DNA from: Mesorhizobium amorphae
Lineage (GTDB): Bacteria; Pseudomonadota; Alphaproteobacteria; Rhizobiales; Rhizobiaceae
DNA length: 64,000 bases
Assembly: GCF_014843845.1 (NCBI RefSeq)
Contig: NZ_JHQS01000061.1
Coordinates: forward strand, 186,001-250,000
Reading direction: 5' to 3'
Made by a program: the position numbers and the translations under genes. The stretch's first letter is position 1. Each line of letters opens with the position of its first letter. A model generated the notes under the pieces. It searched no databases. It was not told where the DNA came from and saw nothing but the letters and a program-made list of their open reading frames with translations. This document shows, piece by piece, positions 43,253-50,896 of the stretch.

Positions 43253-44587
43253 TTACTGGAGCTTCCTTCGGTCGCCCGCCGACAGCCGCGCGGCATCGCG
43301 ATGAAGCAGCATGACCTGCTCGGCGTCCGATATCCGGTCGTGAATCGGCGCAGCGTCTTCATCGAGTGCGAGAGCACCCGACAGATCGGGTGAAAGCACC
43401 GTCAGCTTCTGTTTGATACCCGCCAGTTCCTCCATGCCGAGCGTCAGCCAGCTGTTGGCGCCGCAATAGCCGGCGAAGTCCTTGCTGGCGAGAACGCTGT
43501 GCGGATATTTCTTGGTCAGGGTCTGGAGGCGCTGGACCTCGTTTACAGCCGAGCCGAAGACAGAGAATGTGAGCCGGTCTGTAAGCCCGACATTGCCGAA
43601 CATCACATTGCCGACATGCAGGCCGATACCAAATTTTATGTCGCCCAACCCCTGCTCCTTTCTGCGCAGATTGAGGTCCATCATGCGCGCGCTGGCCTTG
43701 TGCGCTGCCGCAAGAGCAGCCTGGCAGGCGATCTCGGACTGCGAGCGGTGCCTTTCGCAAGGGTAGACGGCAATGAAGCCATCCCCTATGAAACTCATGA
43801 TCTGCCCGCCTTTGCGATTGAAAGGGGCGGCAACGGCGTCGAAAAACTGGTTCAGCGTATCGATATAGATTTCGCGGCCGGAGGTTTCGGCAAGTCTTGA
43901 CGACCCGCGCATATCGCCCATGACCAGCGCGGCCCGGATTGTATCACCCTCGCCGCGCTTGATCTGGCCGTCGAGCACGCGCCTGCCGGCGTCGCCGCCG
44001 AGATAAGTGGTCATCATGTTGTCGGCGAGCTTGGTGAGTACCGCCATCTTGGTTGCGATAGCGAGATGGTTCTGGATGCGCAGCAGCGCCGAAATCATGC
44101 TGTCGCTGAAGCCTGCAGCACTGTCGGTGGACCAGGACCCTAGCATGCCCTGACTGGTGTTGCCGCTGAAGGGATGGACGAAAGCCATGTAATCGGTGAC
44201 GCCCATAAGCCTGAGTTCATCGAAAACAGGAAACTCCGACGGCACCGACGCGTTCAACCGGCGCCGCAGATGGTCGAGCTTGTTGGTGAGCAGATGGTAG
44301 TATGGGCTGGTCAGGAATCTGTCAGACTGCACGCCGCCCTCATTGCGGAAGCCTTCCATTTCCATCCCCTGGCCGCGAAGCCAGGTGAAGCCAAGCGCGT
44401 CATAAAGCGGATGAAGCATCGAAAAGCTCAAATGCACCCGCTTCAGTGGCAGGCCGGCAGCAGCCAGCCGTTCACAAAAGCCTTTTATCAATGTTTCCAG
44501 GTCGTTGCCGGCCAGCGCCGATTGGGTCAGCCAATCGGCAACCTTATCCATGAGAATGGTGGAAATTTCTACTTGCGCTGTGCTCAT
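43253..44587 (-). CDS. Class III adenylate/guanylate cyclase with altered substrate-binding position
   Basis: A 444-residue protein. Residues 1-215 form a helical/mixed regulatory region of the type found in rhizobial cyclases (LSFSMLHPLYDALGF, HPFSGNTSQGMLG). The cyclase domain follows from about 225: metal Asp residues in MGDMRGSS and SFIGDGFIAVYP, and the VNEVQR Asn/Arg pair. The position that is Lys in adenylate cyclases, just before the F-I-G-D motif, is Ser here (IMSFIGD). Either the substrate differs or activity is altered. The start ATG 44587 trims a ten-codon extension. It lies upstream of the peptide ABC operon on the same strand, with a 156-base gap. Confidence 0.85.
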   Translation of the reverse strand: MSTAQVEISTILMDKVADWLTQSALAGNDLETLIKGFCERLAAAGLPLKRVHLSFSMLHPLYDALGFTWLRGQGMEMEGFRNEGGVQSDRFLTSPYYHLLTNKLDHLRRRLNASVPSEFPVFDELRLMGVTDYMAFVHPFSGNTSQGMLGSWSTDSAAGFSDSMISALLRIQNHLAIATKMAVLTKLADNMMTTYLGGDAGRRVLDGQIKRGEGDTIRAALVMGDMRGSSRLAETSGREIYIDTLNQFFDAVAAPFNRKGGQIMSFIGDGFIAVYPCERHRSQSEIACQAALAAAHKASARMMDLNLRRKEQGLGDIKFGIGLHVGNVMFGNVGLTDRLTFSVFGSAVNEVQRLQTLTKKYPHSVLASKDFAGYCGANSWLTLGMEELAGIKQKLTVLSPDLSGALALDEDAAPIHDRISDAEQVMLLHRDAARLSAGDRRKLQ

Positions 44588-44821
44588 GCTATCTCGAACC
44601 CGTCGAAGACGAGCCATCTCCTTTGATCCGCCACACCCTCGAAGTCAATGAAGCCGGCTTCGGAGGCAAAAGCCGGCGAAGAATTTCCCGAATGACTGTC
44701 CTTGCAGGCAAGGAGCAGGCGTAACTGCATCTATCTCCTGGGGCACATATGTGGCGAGGCTGCCGGCGGAGTGCAACCACGATCCTGACATCGGGCAAAA
44801 AATTCGCCGGCTTAGACGCCG

Positions 44822-46165
44822 TCAGGCCTTCACTACCGTCTCTCGGGCTAGCCCGAGGCGGCCAAAAACATTGCGTGTGTCGACGATCAGAAGAGCGTGA
44901 TCAGCGATCGCCTGATAGTCGATCGCGTCGTGGTCGGTTGCAACGACGACAGCATCGAAATCCTTCAAGGCCGCCTCGGTCAATTCGATCGAGCAACGCC
45001 CCTTGATCGCCATATGCTCCCGTGTGGTCGGGATTTCGGCAACATGCGGATCGTGGAATTCCGCCTTGCCGCCCCATTCCTCGATGAGTTCAATGAGCCG
45101 CAATGAAGGGCTTTCGCGGATGTCGGGCACATTCTTCTTATAGGCGAGCCCGATGATGAGAATGCGCGAGCGGCTGAGCGCCTTGCCGCAGCGCCGGTCC
45201 AGCGCCTTCGCCAGTTCATCGACCACATGACGCGGCATGGCCGTGTTGATCTCCGCCGCCAGCTCGATGAAGCGGGTCGGCAGTTCGTATTCGCGCGCCT
45301 TCCACGTCAGGTAGAAGGGATCGATCGGAACGCAGTGCCCGCCAAGTCCGGGGCCAGGATAGAAAGGCATGTAGCCGAAGGGCTTGCTCTTTGCCGCCTC
45401 GATCACCTCCCAGATGTCGATGCCCATCGCCCCGAGCACGACCTTCAACTCGTTGACCAGGGCTATGTTGACCGAGCGGAAGATGTTTTCCGTCAGCTTG
45501 ACCGCCTCGGCGGTCGCCGTGGTGGAAACCGGAACGACGGTCTTGACCACGCCCTGGTAGAAAGCCTGCACGAGCGTCGCCGCTTCAACGCCGTCGCCTG
45601 CCACGACCTTGGGGATCGTCGCGACTTCAAAGCTGCGGTTGCCGGGATCCTCGCGTTCGGGCGAGAAGCCGAGGAAGAAGTCTATCTTCGACTGCAAGCC
45701 GGTTTCTTCCAATATGGGTTTGATCACGTCGTCGGTGGTGCCGGGATAGGTGGTCGATTCCAGCACGATCAGCTGGCCGCGACGCAGATGCTTCGCGATG
45801 GTGCCTGCCGTGTTCCTGACAAAGGAGAGGTCCGGCTCACGGTTTTTCGTCAGCGGTGTAGGAACGCAGATGATGATGACATCGCAGACGGCCAGTTCGG
45901 CAAAATCCGCAGTGGCGCGGAACCGTCCGCTCGCCACCTGGCCGGCAAGGGCTGTCGACGTCACCGCCTCAATGTAGGATTGGCCGTTGTTCAGGCTCTC
46001 GACCTTCTGGGCTTCGATATCGAAGCCGGAAACCGGGAAGCCGGCGCGTGCGATCGCAACCCCCAGCGGCAACCCGACATAGCCCAGTCCGATCACGCCG
46101 ACTTGCGCGGCGCGCGCTGAAATCCGGTTCAGAAGACGGTCATATGTCGATCGTGAGGCGTCCAA
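44822..46165 (-). CDS. Nucleotide-sugar dehydrogenase (UDP-HexNAc dehydrogenase type)
   Basis: A 447-residue NAD-dependent UDP-sugar dehydrogenase. The N-terminal Rossmann motif is GVIGLGYVGLP, the catalytic cysteine lies in GPGLGGHCVPIDPFY, and the middle domain contains KLTENIFRSVNIALVNEL. Closest in style are the WbpA/WecC-like enzymes that make UDP-N-acetyl-hexosaminuronic acids. The start is TTG 46165, the only start before the Rossmann motif. It opens the polysaccharide region and would supply an acidic sugar nucleotide for the glycosyltransferases downstream in the window. The sugar is not determined. Confidence 0.9.
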   Translation of the reverse strand: MDASRSTYDRLLNRISARAAQVGVIGLGYVGLPLGVAIARAGFPVSGFDIEAQKVESLNNGQSYIEAVTSTALAGQVASGRFRATADFAELAVCDVIIICVPTPLTKNREPDLSFVRNTAGTIAKHLRRGQLIVLESTTYPGTTDDVIKPILEETGLQSKIDFFLGFSPEREDPGNRSFEVATIPKVVAGDGVEAATLVQAFYQGVVKTVVPVSTTATAEAVKLTENIFRSVNIALVNELKVVLGAMGIDIWEVIEAAKSKPFGYMPFYPGPGLGGHCVPIDPFYLTWKAREYELPTRFIELAAEINTAMPRHVVDELAKALDRRCGKALSRSRILIIGLAYKKNVPDIRESPSLRLIELIEEWGGKAEFHDPHVAEIPTTREHMAIKGRCSIELTEAALKDFDAVVVATDHDAIDYQAIADHALLIVDTRNVFGRLGLARETVVKA

Positions 46166-46250
46166 AAATCTGCTTTCCCGTCAATTCGGACAGGCTGTCC
46201 GCTCCCATGGCCGAGGCATATTGCGGAAAATAGATTTCCGCAAGCCGTCG

Positions 46251-47417
46251 TCAGACCGGCACCTTCGCCTTCAGGCTTGCGGCAGCCATCGCATAGCCGC
46301 CGTCGGCGCCATCGATGAAATGAACGTGATCGGGCTGCAGCGGCGAGATGACGAGGCATGTCATCAAGGCCGATTTCTGGCGGTGCAGGCCATAGTTGCA
46401 GATGCCCGCTTCTTCCGCCTGTTTCAGCCGGCTCTCGATCCGTTGCAACACATCCGCGTCAACGTCGATGGTCATCTTCAAGCCGTCGTCGAACTTCCGG
46501 AAATCCGAATTGCTGGCCACCTCGCGTTTATAGACCTTCGGATCGAAACGGCCGATCGTCCAGCCAAATCTATCGGTGACGGCCGTAAGCGACATCAGGA
46601 ACATCACCCAGAGCTTCGCCAGCCACCGCCGCCCTGGCGGCGCCGTGGCCCGCGCCTCGACATCGAGGCCGGCAGGCAGAAGACTGTAGGCCGGCCCGTC
46701 TACCGGCACCGGGTGGCCATCGCGTTCCTGCCTGCCGGCAAGGGCGATGATGTCGGAAGCCAGAAATTGAAAACCGCGCAAGTCTCGCGAAGCCCCTGGT
46801 ATGGCTATGATCGAGACAATTTCGCCGTGCCGAGCTTCGATAGGGTTCCAGCGGCAGGAGAGGCCGGTCAGATCCGGCCGCGCGCCGGCCGGCGCAGGAT
46901 CGATGCGGTAGCGCCCCGCTTTCATCTCGGCTTCCGCCCAACTGCCGCCACCGCCGGCGAACATGGCATAGAAGGCCGCTTCGGAGGCCTGGAACCTCGC
47001 CACGCGAACGTCGAGGCCTTGCGCTCTTATATCCTTTATCGGCACGATTGCCGCACGCAAGGTCAGGTCCAGTTCGTCCGCCACCCATCTCTGGACAGCC
47101 GCCAGCGCGTTACGGGCGATCTCCAGCGCCGAGCCGGGAAACGCCACGAGTGCGCCGTCGCCGCCGAATACATAGGGAAGATCTTGCCGACCCAGCGCAT
47201 TGAGCAGCGCCGAAATGACGCTGGCGCCGGCCATATTGACGGTTTTATAGCGCCCGGCCCCGATCGCCTTGGTCGAGCCGACGATGTCGGCGGTGGCCAG
47301 GGCCCAGCCATCGGGGAGAGGCCGATAGTTATCGATATCGGCAACGCTTTCGAACTTTGCGAAGACTGGCAAAGAAGCGACAAACGGGTCGGACGCGACA
47401 GCTGTTTCCATGAGCAT
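46251..47417 (-). CDS. DUF3095 protein, cyclase-like
   Basis: A 388-residue protein matching the DUF3095 family. Its first half resembles a nucleotide cyclase catalytic core: ATADIVGSTKAIGAG at the position of the first metal Asp and YVFGGDGALVAFPG at the second. Whether it is catalytic is not known to me. The C-terminal half (WLAKLWVMFLMSL, then a helical DFRKFDDGLKMTIDV region) is family-specific. ATG 47417 is chosen, with GGAG 12 bases upstream; ATG 47411 and GTG 47429 are alternatives. It is divergent from the glycosyltransferase gene at 47504. Confidence 0.82.
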   Translation of the reverse strand: MLMETAVASDPFVASLPVFAKFESVADIDNYRPLPDGWALATADIVGSTKAIGAGRYKTVNMAGASVISALLNALGRQDLPYVFGGDGALVAFPGSALEIARNALAAVQRWVADELDLTLRAAIVPIKDIRAQGLDVRVARFQASEAAFYAMFAGGGGSWAEAEMKAGRYRIDPAPAGARPDLTGLSCRWNPIEARHGEIVSIIAIPGASRDLRGFQFLASDIIALAGRQERDGHPVPVDGPAYSLLPAGLDVEARATAPPGRRWLAKLWVMFLMSLTAVTDRFGWTIGRFDPKVYKREVASNSDFRKFDDGLKMTIDVDADVLQRIESRLKQAEEAGICNYGLHRQKSALMTCLVISPLQPDHVHFIDGADGGYAMAAASLKAKVPV

Positions 47418-47503
47418 CAGATAGCACACTCCAGAGCTTGAAGGTGAAGTCGATCATGCGTCGAAATTGACTTGCGCAGGCTTTGCGATGATAGGATCGC
47501 GCG

Positions 47504-48592
47504 ATGCGAATTGCCTTCTACGCGCCGCTGAAGTCGCCCAATCATCCCGTTGTCTCCGGCGACCGCCAGATGGCACGGATGCTGGTCAAGGCGCTGCAGC
47601 ATGGCGGGCATAGCGTCGAACTGGCATCGGAGTTGCGCTTCTATCTACGCCAGCCGGAGCTGGAAAGTTTCGATGCGCTCAAGATCGAGGCTCGGGACGA
47701 AGCCGCGCGGCTGACAAGGCTTTGGGACCGTAACGGCAAGCCCGATCTCTGGTTCTCCTATCATCCCTATTACAAGGCGCCCGACCTGATCGGGCCCGAG
47801 CTGGCGTCGGCCTTTGCTGTCCCCTATGTGACAGCGGAAGCCTCCTATTCCAGGCGACGCAACGCCGGCTTGTGGGCCGATAGCCAGGCATTGGTGGCGC
47901 GAGCCATCAAGCAGGCAGCGCTGAACATCTGCTTCACGCAAAGGGATCGTCAGGGACTGACGGATGCCATTCCCGACGCCGCTCTCGGCATGCTTTCGCC
48001 CTTCATCGACACATCGGCATTCCGGGAAATGCCGGTACGGGGTTGTCCGACGCGCCTCGTTACCGTTGCCATGATGCGCCCGGGCGACAAACTCGAAAGT
48101 TATCGCATGCTGGCGCAAGCGCTCGGCTCGATCGGCCACCTGCCCTGGACCATGTCGATCGTCGGCGACGGGCCTGCCCGTGACGAGGTCAAAGCGCAAT
48201 TCGCCGGCTTGCCTGCCGACCGTATCGAATGGCTTGGCGCGATCGAGCCGGCCGCCGTGCCGGATGTCCTTTACACCGGGGGAATTTACGTCTGGCCGGG
48301 TTACGGCGAGGCCTATGGCGTTGCCTATCTTGAAGCGCAGGCCGCCGGCCTTCCGGTGGTGGCTCAGGACATTGCCGGCGTGCCGGAGGTCGTGCGGGAT
48401 GGCCAGACCGGGTTTCTCACCCCGCCGGGCGATGTGGCGGCGTTCGCTTCCGCCATTGAAAGGCTTCTGGCCCATAACGACGAAAGAACCATGATGGCCG
48501 CAGAAGCCAGGCGTTTCGTCCTCGAAGAGCGCTCCCTCGGTACTGCAGCGGCGCGTCTGGCCGAACTTCTCAAGAAGATCCCGGTTCCATGA
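47504..48592 (+). CDS. Family 4 glycosyltransferase (GT-B fold)
   Basis: A 362-residue retaining glycosyltransferase. The N-terminal domain starts MRIAFYAPLKSPNHPVVSGDRQMARML. The C-terminal domain carries the donor-binding region, GYGEAYGVAYLEAQAAGLPVV, with the E-x7-E motif of the family, followed by the usual DIAGVPEVV loop. AGGA lies a few bases before ATG 47504. It overlaps the deacetylase gene by 4 bases (ATGA), so the two are coupled and likely act on the same glycan. Confidence 0.9.
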   Translation: MRIAFYAPLKSPNHPVVSGDRQMARMLVKALQHGGHSVELASELRFYLRQPELESFDALKIEARDEAARLTRLWDRNGKPDLWFSYHPYYKAPDLIGPELASAFAVPYVTAEASYSRRRNAGLWADSQALVARAIKQAALNICFTQRDRQGLTDAIPDAALGMLSPFIDTSAFREMPVRGCPTRLVTVAMMRPGDKLESYRMLAQALGSIGHLPWTMSIVGDGPARDEVKAQFAGLPADRIEWLGAIEPAAVPDVLYTGGIYVWPGYGEAYGVAYLEAQAAGLPVVAQDIAGVPEVVRDGQTGFLTPPGDVAAFASAIERLLAHNDERTMMAAEARRFVLEERSLGTAAARLAELLKKIPVP

Positions 48593-49353
48593 CATCCGAT
48601 CCGATCTGGCAGCCCTTGGTGAGAGAGCTGGCGCGCCGGCAAAGGGCGGGCCGCAAGGCAGAGTTCTGGCTGCGCGACGATGACGCCGTGGATCCGACGC
48701 CTGCGCTTGATCGGCTGCTTGACCTCACCGGTGAATTCGCGGTTCCGGTCACTCTGGCCGTCATTCCAGCCCTGACCGACGAGAAGCTTGTCGTCGGGCT
48801 TGACGAGGCGCCACATGCCACGGTCGCCATCCATGGCTGGGCGCACCGAAATCATGCGCCCGAGGACCAGAAGAAGCAGGAGCTCGGCGCGCATCGGCCA
48901 CGCGAGGCGGTGCTCGATGATCTGGCTCGCGGGCTGTCGCACGTAACCGGCCTGCACGGCGCACGTGCCGTTCCGATGCTGGTGCCACCCTGGAACAGGA
49001 TTGACGCCGGCGTGGTATCCGACCTTGGATCGATAGGATTTTCGGCATTGTCGGTCTTTGGGCCGCCGAAACCGGCTTCACTGGCGGTCATCAACAGCAA
49101 TGTCGACATCATGGATTGGCACGGCACGCGCGGCTGCCGCGATCATGGCCTATTGGTTCAGGCTATCATCGCGCAATTGCAGCATGCAGTCGACGGTGGC
49201 GAACCGGTCGGCCTGCTCACCCACCATCTCGTACATGATGAATCGGCCTGGCTTTTCCTCGAACGGCTGTTCACAGTCACCGCACGGACTGAAGCCTGCG
49301 TATGGCTTCCGATCTGGACATTGATCGGGCGCAGCGCCGGTAGAGGAAAATAG
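48589..49353 (+). CDS. Polysaccharide deacetylase family protein
   Basis: A 254-residue protein with the NodB-type fold in compact form. The metal-binding Asp and its neighbours appear in LRDDDAV near residue 30, and the H-x3-H motif in IHGWAHRNH near 80. A further Pro-Trp loop (VPPWNRI) is typical. It is expected to remove N- or O-acetyl groups from a sugar polymer. It is coupled to the GT4 gene upstream. Its stop lies one base from the stop of the convergent MBL hydrolase. Confidence 0.85.
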   Translation: MTSDPIWQPLVRELARRQRAGRKAEFWLRDDDAVDPTPALDRLLDLTGEFAVPVTLAVIPALTDEKLVVGLDEAPHATVAIHGWAHRNHAPEDQKKQELGAHRPREAVLDDLARGLSHVTGLHGARAVPMLVPPWNRIDAGVVSDLGSIGFSALSVFGPPKPASLAVINSNVDIMDWHGTRGCRDHGLLVQAIIAQLQHAVDGGEPVGLLTHHLVHDESAWLFLERLFTVTARTEACVWLPIWTLIGRSAGRGK

Positions 49354-49354
49354 C

Positions 49355-50209
49355 TCAGCGCTTTTTGTGCAATGAGACTGGAAATTTGAGCGTCTGGCCA
49401 TCCCGCGCGGCAAAAGCGCCGGCAAACCTGTCTTTGGCCAGTTTCTCGATCTCGTCCAGTTCCTCGTCGGTGCGCGCCGGATCGTGGTGAAACAGCGCAA
49501 GCCCCCGCGCACCGGCCGCCTCACAGAGTTTGACGCCCTGTTGCCATGTCGAGTGTCCGTTACCGCGGCGGCGTTCCATTTCCTCCTCGGTGTAGGCGCA
49601 ATCGTAAATGACGAGGTCGGCATCTTCGATCAAGCCGAGCACCGCCTGATCGAGTTTGTCCGGCTCGTGCTCAGTGTCTGTGATCACCGCCACGACGCGG
49701 CCGCCCCATTCGACCCGGTATCCTACGCAGCCGCCCGGATGGTTAAGACTGCCGGTTCGGACCACCACCCCTTCGCGCGGCCGAAGCACGTCTCCGGATA
49801 CGAAATCGCGACAGTCGATGCTTGCCTTGCAGATATCGAGTTTCACCGGAAACCACGGCGGCCGCATGAACTCATCGACCATCTGCCGGGTCGTCATGCG
49901 TCCTGCAAGATGCCCGGACCAGAGCCTGACCTTGACGCTCCGGTCATAGATCGGCTTGAAAGCCGGCAGCCCGATGATGTGATCGTAATGGCAATGGGTG
50001 AAAAACAGGTCGAAATCGGTCACGCCCGACGCCCGAAGTGCCCAGCCGGCAGGCCGTAGGCCAGAGCCCGCGTCGAACAGAAGCGTATGCTTACCGCATC
50101 GCATCTCAATGCAGATTGTGTTGCCGCCATAGCGAGAGAATTCTGGCCCCGATACCGAAATGCTGCCGCGCACGCCCCAAAACCTGACCAGGAAAACGTC
50201 GTCGTCCAT
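49355..50209 (-). CDS. Metallo-beta-lactamase-fold hydrolase
   Basis: A 284-residue MBL-fold enzyme. The metal-binding motif THCHYDHIIG (HxHxDH) lies near residues 91-96. Other ligands are a histidine in LNHPGG, the Asp in VITDTEHE, and a C-terminal His in ALFHHDP. The N-terminus VRFWGVRGSISV is typical of a bacterial subgroup related to cyclic-nucleotide phosphodiesterases and RNase Z-like enzymes. GGGG and ATG 50209 give the start. It is the last gene of an operon with a cNMP-binding protein and an atypical ABC protein. Cleavage of a cyclic nucleotide is a reasonable guess. Confidence 0.87.
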   Translation of the reverse strand: MDDDVFLVRFWGVRGSISVSGPEFSRYGGNTICIEMRCGKHTLLFDAGSGLRPAGWALRASGVTDFDLFFTHCHYDHIIGLPAFKPIYDRSVKVRLWSGHLAGRMTTRQMVDEFMRPPWFPVKLDICKASIDCRDFVSGDVLRPREGVVVRTGSLNHPGGCVGYRVEWGGRVVAVITDTEHEPDKLDQAVLGLIEDADLVIYDCAYTEEEMERRRGNGHSTWQQGVKLCEAAGARGLALFHHDPARTDEELDEIEKLAKDRFAGAFAARDGQTLKFPVSLHKKR

Positions 50210-50284
50210 GCTACCCCTTCGCAGTCCAGTCGCCTATGGTAGCCAGTGCCATCACGACGGCGAGGATTAAGCGCACGTTACTCG

Positions 50285-50734
50285 TTACTTGGCGCTTCGT
50301 GCGTCGATCAGATCCGCGGTCGTATGGCTTAGGCGATCGGCAAGAACCCGCACCATCTCGATGGTCATTTCCGGGAACTCCTTCATAAGCCTCAGGAAAT
50401 GATCCTTGCGGATTCTCAAGGCTTCCAGCGGACTTGCGGCTCTGACGGTGGCCGTGCGGGAGCTGTTGCACAATATGGCGATCTCGCCAACAATCGAATT
50501 TGGCACCAGTTCGGCAACTTTTATCGGTCCGCTGTCGGAATTGACCAGAATATCCGCCCTGCCTGAGAGGATGACATAGGCGGCGTCTGCCTCGTCGCCC
50601 TGTCGGAAAAGGATCTGGCCGGCGCTGTAGCTCACGCGATCGGATGTGAACGCAAGCAGCTTGAGCTTTGTCGGCTCTATGCCGGAGAACAAGGGAACGC
50701 GTTGCAGCATTCCAACCTCATCCTTGAGCAGCAT
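50285..50734 (-). CDS. Cyclic nucleotide-binding domain protein (single domain)
   Basis: A 149-residue protein that is almost only a CRP/cNMP-binding domain. It has the beta-roll start FSGIEPTKLKLLAF, the phosphate-binding cassette region GEIAILCNSSRTATVRA (with the Glu and Arg that contact the ribose and phosphate), and a C-terminal helix. There is no DNA-binding helix-turn-helix, so it is not a CRP-type repressor. GGAAGG nine bases before ATG 50734 supports the start. It sits between the ABC protein and the MBL hydrolase on the same strand. It may bind cAMP or cGMP and control one of them. Confidence 0.88.
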   Translation of the reverse strand: MLLKDEVGMLQRVPLFSGIEPTKLKLLAFTSDRVSYSAGQILFRQGDEADAAYVILSGRADILVNSDSGPIKVAELVPNSIVGEIAILCNSSRTATVRAASPLEALRIRKDHFLRLMKEFPEMTIEMVRVLADRLSHTTADLIDARSAK

Positions 50735-50896
50735 TGTCGCAAACCTTCCCAAAATTCACGTCTGCGAGACTAGAACAACCGACACCCAGATGGAATCAAT
50801 TCTGTTTCCGGAAGGTGGCGAGCCCGATCAGTCGGGCCCCTTGAACTTGCAGAAAGTTCCCACCGGCAAAATGACCCCATCTGAATGTCCAATGCT

